Both the position numbers and the translations under genes were made by a program. Below are positions 58,657 through 64,000 of a stretch of 64,000 nt of DNA, piece after piece. How positions within the stretch are numbered: position 1 is the stretch's first letter; every line of letters starts with the position of its first letter. The notes beneath the pieces are model-generated. The model saw only the letters and a list, made by a program, of their open reading frames with translations. It did no database searches and was not told the origin of the DNA. Origin of the DNA: Marinobacter excellens HL-55 (lineage in GTDB: Bacteria > Pseudomonadota > Gammaproteobacteria > Pseudomonadales > Oleiphilaceae); the NCBI GenBank assembly GCA_001314845.1, contig LJZQ01000016.1:22623-86622 (forward strand), written 5' to 3'.

Positions 58657-59142
58657 TTACGCCTTCAATGACTTGCGCATGTTGTAGCGTAGGAATTGGG
58701 CCCCGCGAACGGTGACTCGCTGTTCTTCTACCACCTCAAAACCGTGGTTCTCAAAGAACGGCCGGGCGACCACGCTGGACTCGGTGTGAAGTTCTTCCAC
58801 GCCTTTTGCTTTCAGTTGTTCCTCCGCCTCCAGATACAGTGCTGAGGCAATGCCCTGGCGGGCATAATTTGGTGCGGTATACACCAGATCAACGTTGCCG
58901 TTGTCTTCATAGGAAATAAAACCGGCCAGCGCGGAGCCGTCCTCGGCAACCAGAGTTTCCATCCCCTCCAAACGCTGCTGCCAGGTGTCCAGGTTAGGCG
59001 TGCGAGACGCCCAGGCATAACGCTGGGTTTCATCGTAGGCTGCCGCCGTCAGTTCGTGAACCGAGTCGGTAAACAAACGAACGACCGGGCTCAGATCCTG
59101 AATCCGGTACTTGCGGATAGTAATAGAATTGGGTGTGCTCAT
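58657..59142 (-). CDS. GNAT family N-acetyltransferase
   Basis: A 161-aa single-domain acetyltransferase, MSTPNSITIRKYRIQDLSPV.... The acetyl-CoA loop is NYARQGIASALYLEAEEQ, and RPFFENHGFEVVEEQ is the C-terminal strand pair. Substrate unknown. It ends 10 bp before ogt, probably one transcript. A start at 59187 would add 15 residues of unlikely sequence. Confidence 0.88.
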   Translation of the reverse strand: MSTPNSITIRKYRIQDLSPVVRLFTDSVHELTAAAYDETQRYAWASRTPNLDTWQQRLEGMETLVAEDGSALAGFISYEDNGNVDLVYTAPNYARQGIASALYLEAEEQLKAKGVEELHTESSVVARPFFENHGFEVVEEQRVTVRGAQFLRYNMRKSLKA

Positions 59143-59253
59143 AGTGATTCGGTGCGCGCCTGTATTGGAGAGCAGGGAATAACCCATGCCCGGTTACTCC
59201 CTGCAGCATACCGACACCGGCAAGAAAATCCAGCATTTCACACCGGGTAAAAT

Positions 59254-59355
59254 TTACAGACTCTCAATGGGGCTGATCATGCGTTTACGCATCTCATCAT
59301 CCGGCAAACCACCCATGGTAGCGACCATGTTGCCGATTTCGTAATCCCCAGACAC
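59254..59355 (-). CDS. Possible 33-aa peptide after the SGNH hydrolase gene
   Basis: A GTG at 59355 starts a 33-residue frame (MSGDYEIGNMVATMGGLPDD and on to SPIESL) that begins 5 bp beyond the end of the SGNH gene. The ribosome site is weak. Codon use looks gene-like, and it could be a small gene or the remnant of a longer one. No family recognised. Confidence 0.3.
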   Translation of the reverse strand: MSGDYEIGNMVATMGGLPDDEMRKRMISPIESL

Positions 59356-59357
59356 GT

Positions 59358-60065
59358 TCAGCTGATACTCTCGGCCAGGGCCTCGGCAATGGCCCGGTAA
59401 CCGCTCTCGCCCGGATGATAGCCATCGCTGGCCAGCAGCGAGGTGTCGGTGAGCGCGGGGTAACTCAGGTAACTGAAGTCACTGGGCTGCAGCCTGGCCA
59501 GTTGCTCATAGATCCGGTTCAACTGCTGCGCGCGCCAACCCATGATGTGCCGGAGCGGGGCGGGCAGCGCCGTGAACCGTTGCATAGGCGGCACGCTCAA
59601 CAGGCAAAGTGGCCGCGGGTAGCGGTGAGTGAGCGCAGCACGAAGCGCCAGCAATTGCTCACGGAATTGATACCTGGGTGTAAATCCGGTGGTGTCGTTT
59701 ACGCCCATACTCAGCAGAACCAAATCTGCCCGTGGTAGCTCCACGCTGGCAAGCGTCTGATTGAGCTGGCCGAGCCGTGTACCGTTGACCCCAAACGTGT
59801 GCCAGACAATAGTCTGGCCGTTACGCTCATGCAGTTGCAGCGCAAGCTGGCTCGCAAGGCCCTGCTCGTGGCTGGACACACCAACGCCCGCCGCCGTGGA
59901 TTCACCGAGAACCAGCAGCCGCAAACTGGGCTCGCCGCCACCGTATTGACCGGAGCAGGAACCTTGGGCCTCCGGCAGTCGCGGGGTATTCTTGCGGGTG
60001 CGTTTGCCCTGATATAGCAAGATTGGGGAGAGCAGGGCAGTTGTTAGCCAGAATGGGAGGTGCAA
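59358..60065 (-). CDS. SGNH/GDSL hydrolase family protein
   Basis: A 235-aa protein with an N-terminal hydrophobic helix (LPFWLTTALLSPILLY). The nucleophile block is LVLGESTAAGVG (GES in place of GDS), with GVNGTRLGQLN, MGVNDTTGF and DGYHPGESGY as later blocks. Likely a lipase or acyl esterase at the inner membrane. Start is a TTG at 60065 with GGAG about 8 nt upstream. It follows the HDAC-like gene on the same strand. Confidence 0.85.
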   Translation of the reverse strand: MHLPFWLTTALLSPILLYQGKRTRKNTPRLPEAQGSCSGQYGGGEPSLRLLVLGESTAAGVGVSSHEQGLASQLALQLHERNGQTIVWHTFGVNGTRLGQLNQTLASVELPRADLVLLSMGVNDTTGFTPRYQFREQLLALRAALTHRYPRPLCLLSVPPMQRFTALPAPLRHIMGWRAQQLNRIYEQLARLQPSDFSYLSYPALTDTSLLASDGYHPGESGYRAIAEALAESIS

Positions 60066-60097
60066 GAATTTCTCCGGTTTTTACGTAAGGGCTTCAG

Positions 60098-61009
60098 TCA
60101 ATCAGAGCCAAACACTTGGTTGGCCTGCTCAACAATAATCCCATGGCGCATCGCCAATTGCATCCGATCGTCATCGTAACCACCGCCAATCACCGTAGCC
60201 ACTGGAATACCCCGGCGCTTGAGCTCGCTGAGTACCAGATAGTCCCTCTGGCGAATGCCGTCTTCGGTTATGTTCAGCTTGCCCAGAGGATCGCCCAGAA
60301 ACACATCCACGCCTGCGTCATAGAGCACGATGTCGGGCTTCGACAGCGCCAGCGCCTGTTGCAGTGTGTCATGGACAACTGCCAGATAGTCTTCGTCGGC
60401 CATGCCATCCGGCAGCGCCACATCCAGATCGCTGATCCGCTTCTCGAAGGGGAAGTTGCGTTCGCAGTGAATAGAGCAGGTGAAGGCGCCCGGCGTGCTG
60501 GCGAGCAGAGCGGCGGTGCCATCGCCCTGATGTACATCCACATCAAAGATCAGTACCCGCTCAACACCCTCTTGGCCAAGCAGCACGTTGGCCGCAATGG
60601 CCAGGTCGTTCAGGATGCAAAACCCCGAGGCATAATCAAAATGGGCGTGGTGAGTGCCGCCGGCCAGGTGGCAGGCAATGCCGTGCTGCAACGCCAGTTG
60701 CGCCGCAAGGACTGTACCGGAAGGCGCCAAAAAGGTACGCCGCACCAAGCCCTCGCTCCATGGCAGGTTCATCTGCTTTTGCTCCCGCGGGGACAGCTGG
60801 CCCTGGGCAAAGCGGTTAAGGTAATCCGGGCAATGGGTTCGGGTTAGCCACCCCTGCCGACAAGGCGCAGGACGAAAGCTGTTGCCAGAGGTGAGCAGCC
60901 CTTTGGCGCGCACATACTCCGCCAAAAGCCCGAACTTCTCCATGGGAAAGCGGTGCTTCGCCGGGAACGGAAAACTGTAATCCGGATGGTGAACAATAGG
61001 AACAGTCAT
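60098..61009 (-). CDS. Histone deacetylase-family (acetoin utilisation AcuC-like) protein
   Basis: A 303-aa zinc amidohydrolase. GGTHHAHFDYASGFCILNDLA, the zinc motif DVDVHQGDGTAALL, and DAGVDVFLGDPLGKL match the family. Bacterial members deacylate polyamines, acetoin-related proteins or others; the substrate here is unknown. It lies 3 bp after the serine hydrolase gene and is likely co-transcribed. Confidence 0.92.
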   Translation of the reverse strand: MTVPIVHHPDYSFPFPAKHRFPMEKFGLLAEYVRAKGLLTSGNSFRPAPCRQGWLTRTHCPDYLNRFAQGQLSPREQKQMNLPWSEGLVRRTFLAPSGTVLAAQLALQHGIACHLAGGTHHAHFDYASGFCILNDLAIAANVLLGQEGVERVLIFDVDVHQGDGTAALLASTPGAFTCSIHCERNFPFEKRISDLDVALPDGMADEDYLAVVHDTLQQALALSKPDIVLYDAGVDVFLGDPLGKLNITEDGIRQRDYLVLSELKRRGIPVATVIGGGYDDDRMQLAMRHGIIVEQANQVFGSD

Positions 61010-61012
61010 TGA

Positions 61013-62008
61013 TTACCGAAGCGCCGGGACAACGTGATCTTCAATGAGCTGGAACTGCTGTCGCAGGTAGCGAGAGCCCGGCGACAGCGGGGTCGGGTCT
61101 GATGTCATCACAACCGTCAGTTCCAGCGATGGCACCACGTAAAGCACCTGGCCACCAAAACCGCGCCCGTAATACCCCATCTCACCCGCCAGTGGCCGCA
61201 GAAACCAGCCATAACCATAAGGATCATCGGTATAGGCGGACTCGCCCCGACCGGTCCAGGACTGCTCCACCCAGTCTTCCTCAAACAACAACTGATCGCC
61301 GACACGGCCCTGATTGCGATAAAGCTCACCAATCTTCACCAGATTGCGGGGCGACATAAGCATGTTGTTACCACCAAAATAGATGCCTTGCGGATCGCGG
61401 TCCCAAGCCGGTATATCAATTTCCAGAGGCTCCCCCAGCCACTCCCTTGCCAGGGCGAGGGTGCTGCGCCCAGAGCTTTCGGTGAGCGCGGCAGACAGCA
61501 AGTGGCTGCTGCCAGATGAATACAACATGCGCCCGCCCGGCTCATCCACAAAAGGCCGGGTGAGCACATGGCTGACCCAGTTATCGCTGACGACCCAGTG
61601 CCCGTAGTTACCGCCGGATGTGCGCTGCAACCCGGCCTGTAAGGACAGAAGATGGCCTAGAGTAATGCGTTCTACACCGTCGGTGGCCTTGGCCGGCACA
61701 CGATTTCCCAGGGGTTCAACGACGGGCTGATCCGTGCCCTCGAACACATTATTTTTGATACCCATGCCCACTAGTGCAGCCAGCACGGTTTTCGACAAAG
61801 ACTTGATGTTTGCCGGTGTATCCAGGCCCTGGCTCCGTAAATCCAGCGCCAGAATTTCTTCGCCCTGATGGACGACGATCAGAGTGTGCAGGCGATCCAG
61901 TTGCGTGGCTTCCCGCTCGACACTTGCCTGCCAATCGGCGGACTGGGCATGACAGACGGTAGGCGCTAGGAGTAGAAGTGCGAGAGACCAACTAAAGAAC
62001 CAATGCAT
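61013..62008 (-). CDS. Serine hydrolase, class C beta-lactamase/DD-peptidase family
   Basis: A 331-aa exported protein. The signal peptide ends at about residue 21 (LLLLAPTVCHA). The nucleophile motif is S70-L-S-K73 in IKSLSKTVLA, YSSGSSH takes the YxN place, and GFGGQVLYVVPS the late loop. Such proteins are often esterases or peptidases rather than true beta-lactamases. It heads a leftward set with the HDAC-like and SGNH genes. Confidence 0.9.
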   Translation of the reverse strand: MHWFFSWSLALLLLAPTVCHAQSADWQASVEREATQLDRLHTLIVVHQGEEILALDLRSQGLDTPANIKSLSKTVLAALVGMGIKNNVFEGTDQPVVEPLGNRVPAKATDGVERITLGHLLSLQAGLQRTSGGNYGHWVVSDNWVSHVLTRPFVDEPGGRMLYSSGSSHLLSAALTESSGRSTLALAREWLGEPLEIDIPAWDRDPQGIYFGGNNMLMSPRNLVKIGELYRNQGRVGDQLLFEEDWVEQSWTGRGESAYTDDPYGYGWFLRPLAGEMGYYGRGFGGQVLYVVPSLELTVVMTSDPTPLSPGSRYLRQQFQLIEDHVVPALR

Positions 62009-62258
62009 AGAATTCCGGGTGCCGATGGTTGTCGTGGGGTATGGACGTTTCCGTTATAGAGACAAATTACGCTTAAGAACTGGAAAAAGCTCACGTGCAG
62101 AGGTTCTCGGCCTCTTCCTCTACGCCGTCGAGGTGGATGAACATAGCGTTAATGTGATCGACGGTATGTTAGAAACGGACGAGTCCTCAGTAGATTTTTC
62201 ACAATTTGAGTGTACTCACGTATTCGTCAATGAAGTCTAGCGGTAGCTATTGGCTGCT

Positions 62259-63152
62259 TTAACGGCCTGCGTTAACAGTCAACACAATCGCCTCAGCTAT
62301 CTCAGCAATCGCCGCATTCTGCTCTTCGAAGGAAGCATCCGTCTGAGTCAGATACAGCGCCACAACGATAGGTTGCCGCTCAGGTGGCCAGATCACAGCC
62401 GTAATCGACCTCGACCCGAAACCACCAGCCCCGGTTCGATCTGCAACAACCCAGCCCTCTGGTACAGCAGCCCGAAAAAGCCCGTCTGCAACCTGGTTGT
62501 TCTCAAGCCAACTGCGCAGTTGGTCTTTGGATTGTTCGGACAGCACATCGCCCAGTAGCAGGGCCTGAAGATTCTGAACCATCGCATTCGGCGTTGTGGT
62601 ATCCCGGTTATCGCCTGGTAACGCTTCATTCAGTTCCGTTTCCCAACGGTCGAGACGCGTTACATCGTCACCCAAATGCCTCGCAAACGTGGTTACTGCT
62701 TCTGGCCCGCCCAATTCTCGTAAAACCAGATTTGCGGCCGTATTGTCACTCGTTGCCAGAGTAGCTTCGCAAAGATCTGACAGGGTCATCGCCTCACCAC
62801 CAGCGTGTTTCTCTGTGATGGGGGAGTAGGTCACAAGGTCGGATTCTGAAACATTCACTTTTCTGGCGGGGTTCGCCTGTCCCGCATCGACCCGATGGAG
62901 CAGGGCGGCACAAGCCAGGGTTTTAAAGGTGCTGGACATCGCAAAACGCTGATCAGCGTGATATTCCCACCGCTGACCCGATTCCAGATCATAGGCAGCA
63001 AAGCCTACAAGAGCTTATATGTCGTCGGCCACCCGAGCCACAGTTGTGATCAGGGGGTTATGTGGGTCGGCAGGGGCAATTGATGCGAACACGGTAAGCA
63101 CAGTCGCTGCGGTAAACTTTAGGAGCATCGTTAATGGTTCAACTTTCTTCAT
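62259..63152 (-). pseudogene. Class A beta-lactamase (RTG/CARB type), broken by an in-frame stop
   Basis: From ATG 63152 a signal peptide (MKKVEPLTMLLKFTAATVLT, cut near SIAPA) leads into the mature start. TAA at 63017-63015 (codon 46) then ends it. The same frame resumes and is intact: FAMSSTFK (Ser70-x-x-Lys), [17 protein letters not shown] (Glu166 region) and [10 protein letters not shown], the RTG in place of KTG seen in carbenicillinases such as PSE-4. Compared with PSE-4 about four residues are missing around the stop, suggesting a 12-bp deletion. An internal ATG at 62939 starts directly at the active site but lacks the N-terminal strands and signal, so a working enzyme is unlikely. Confidence 0.85.
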
Positions 63153-63196
63153 AGGCTATGTGTGTCCACTGAGTTGGGGGAAGTACATAGCTACCC

Positions 63197-63493
63197 TTAT
63201 TCCAGAAGCCTTTCAGGTGCATCGATGTCCTCGTGCAGCACACGAACAACGACCACCTCCGGTTCAAGCACCTGATAAAAAACCGCGTGGTGCTCGACCT
63301 GCAATCTGCGATACCCAGGAAAAACATGGGTGTAATCTGCGCCAAGTGATGGATGGTTGATCAACTGTTTCATCCCTTCGTCCAGCTGATCCAAGTATTT
63401 ATCCGCCTGATCAACCCCCCATTCTTCGCAGGTATATACCCAAATTCCGATGAGGTCTGATTCCGCCTTTGGCGTGACACTCAGCTTAAGCAC
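63197..63493 (-). CDS. parE: ParE/RelE-family toxin
   Basis: A 98-aa toxin, MLKLSVTPKAESDLIGIWVY..., with the YRRLQVEHHAVFYQVLEPEVVVVRVLH strand block (in part) of ParE proteins, which poison gyrase. The GTG start shares its first base with the TAG stop of parD. It is co-transcribed with and presumably held by the antitoxin. Confidence 0.93.
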   Translation of the reverse strand: MLKLSVTPKAESDLIGIWVYTCEEWGVDQADKYLDQLDEGMKQLINHPSLGADYTHVFPGYRRLQVEHHAVFYQVLEPEVVVVRVLHEDIDAPERLLE

Positions 63494-63747
63494 TAATTGG
63501 CCGCCTTCATTCGCTTGCGGCCCGTCGCTTTAATAGCCGCTATATCGAGCGGCTTAGGTTTCCCACTTGATTCACCCTCAGCGAGTTCTTGTCTCAGCGT
63601 GGCAAGACGTTCTTTGGCCTGCTGGTCTCTCCGGATGAGATCGCGGATATACTCACTGTCATTACCAAAGTGACCGCTTTCAATCTGACCTTTTACCCAG
63701 TCGTTTTGCTGTTCAGTCAGCGTGATGGTTTTCCGATGCATGCTCAT
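63493..63747 (-). CDS. parD: ParD-family antitoxin
   Basis: An 84-aa antitoxin, MSMHRKTITLTEQQNDWVKG.... The N-terminal ribbon-helix-helix binds DNA, and ESGHFGNDSEYIRDLIRRDQ is the conserved ParD segment; the tail neutralises ParE. AGGAG lies 8 nt before the ATG at 63747. An inverted repeat upstream is a likely autoregulatory operator. Confidence 0.93.
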   Translation of the reverse strand: MSMHRKTITLTEQQNDWVKGQIESGHFGNDSEYIRDLIRRDQQAKERLATLRQELAEGESSGKPKPLDIAAIKATGRKRMKAAN

Positions 63748-63772
63748 AGCTTACGCTCCTAACACAGAGGAA

Positions 63773-63789
63773 GTATGACAATATCATAC
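63773..63789 (-). promoter_or_regulatory. Likely ParD operator
   Basis: A perfect inverted repeat GTATGA-N5-TCATAC lies 26 bp upstream of parD. Its position over the promoter and its size suit ribbon-helix-helix autoregulation by the ParD-ParE complex. Confidence 0.5.
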
Positions 63790-63847
63790 CACCCCTTGGG
63801 CCGAATCAACGCTCCACTTCTTATTGCCCAACGCCAATATTAGGCGG

Positions 63848-63911
63848 CGCCCTTGGAGTGCAGCGGAAAGGGCGTCCGGTGGACGGCCGACAGGCCGGGA
63901 ATGGACTTCCC
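63848..63911. repeat. Cluster of four small hairpins next to the IS end
   Basis: Within 64 bp there are CGCCCTT/AAGGGCG (63848-63874), GTCC-GGT-GGAC (63874-63884), CGGCC-N4-GGCCG (63884-63897) and GGGAA-N5-TTCCC (63897-63911), each abutting the next. The sequence is GC-rich, unlike the ParDE genes. Origin unknown. Confidence 0.5.
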
Positions 63912-63920
63912 CCAATAAAT

Positions 63921-64000
63921 TGGACACGCCCCATCAGTTAATTCCCTCGAACTCTATCGGAGTCCGGTAGCCAAGGCCACTGTGCAGCCGGTGACTGTTA
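63921..64000. mobile_element. End of an IS3-family insertion sequence, runs off right edge
   Basis: The IS appears to begin near TGGACACGCCCC (63921), a plausible terminal repeat, and contains the transposase 3' end. The boundary is approximate because the other end is outside the window. Confidence 0.65.
63934..64000 (-). CDS. IS3-family transposase orfB, C-terminal end only
   Basis: The last 22 residues, NSHRLHSGLGYRTPIEFEGI and the stop, match the conserved end of DDE transposases of the IS3 group (N-x-x-R-x-HSxLGYxxPxxFE). The rest lies beyond the window. Confidence 0.85.
   Translation of the reverse strand, partial: NSHRLHSGLGYRTPIEFEGIN

Noticed and set aside
62019..62240. Small plus-strand frame of 73 codons between the serine hydrolase and the lactamase
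   Set aside because: No ribosome site, no family resemblance, and the gap probably just holds the hydrolase promoter.
63820..63860. Integron attC-like site (GCCCAAC ... ATTAGGC near ParDE)
   Set aside because: Single core-like motifs are present, but the required spacing and long imperfect stem are absent and no integrase or cassette array is seen.

Overview
The window looks like chromosome of a Marinobacter-like marine gammaproteobacterium. This rests on the gene order gyrA-serC-pheA-hisC-tyrA/aroA-cmk-rpsA-ihfB-lapA-lapB-pyrF (including the tyrA/aroA fusion), on the protein sequences, and on moderate GC with frequent GTG/TTG starts. It is an inference from sequence; no database search was run.

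Layout. 1-2263 (-): the 5' part of a cyclic beta-1,2-glucan synthase-like (NdvB) gene that runs off the left edge. 2469-8066: small membrane/stress genes, an AI-2E family exporter, a YghU-type glutathione enzyme, gamma-glutamyltransferase with a YkoF-like protein, and purU. 8193-21603 (+): one long block for DNA gyrase A, serine/aromatic/histidine synthesis, cytidylate kinase, ribosomal protein S1, IHF-beta, the LapAB control of LPS synthesis, and pyrF. 21604-31500: a pair of large hairpin repeats, a tRNA-Asn, aspartate aminotransferase, uvrB, a GNAT-C39 protein divergent from a RimK-like ATP-grasp enzyme, a CDF metal exporter, pyrD and rmf. 31809-45925: rlmL, a third hairpin repeat, an outer-membrane protein, apeB, a second identical tRNA-Asn, yheT, tesA, the YbbA/YbbP-like ABC system, a solute-binding protein, an SCP2-like protein/iron-ADH pair under a palindromic operator, and an M48-TPR lipoprotein. 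46118-54969: two hotdog thioesterases, two more hairpin repeats, htpG, an OxyR-type site with a short peptide gene before katG, dusC, and class I aldolase. 55118-62008: an acyl-ACP-reductase-like gene next to a ferritin-like (E, ExxH, E, ExxH) protein, then ogt, a GNAT, SGNH, HDAC-like and serine hydrolases. 62259-64000 is an accessory edge: a class A beta-lactamase broken by an in-frame stop, a ParDE toxin-antitoxin pair, a cluster of small hairpins and the end of an IS3-family element.

The two strongest candidates for undescribed biology are as follows. (1) A family of five long palindromic elements: a conserved core of 54 nt (53 in one copy) lies inside 25-29 bp arms that pair within each copy but differ in sequence between copies. 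(2) An acyl-ACP-reductase-like dehydrogenase beside a predicted diiron protein, resembling in layout the cyanobacterial AAR/ADO alkane pathway. Smaller points include a likely ATC start on the NdvB gene, a 25-bp tandem duplication over the ihfB stop, an intrinsic terminator for dusC hidden in the opposite-strand aldolase gene, and a structured rmf 3' UTR.
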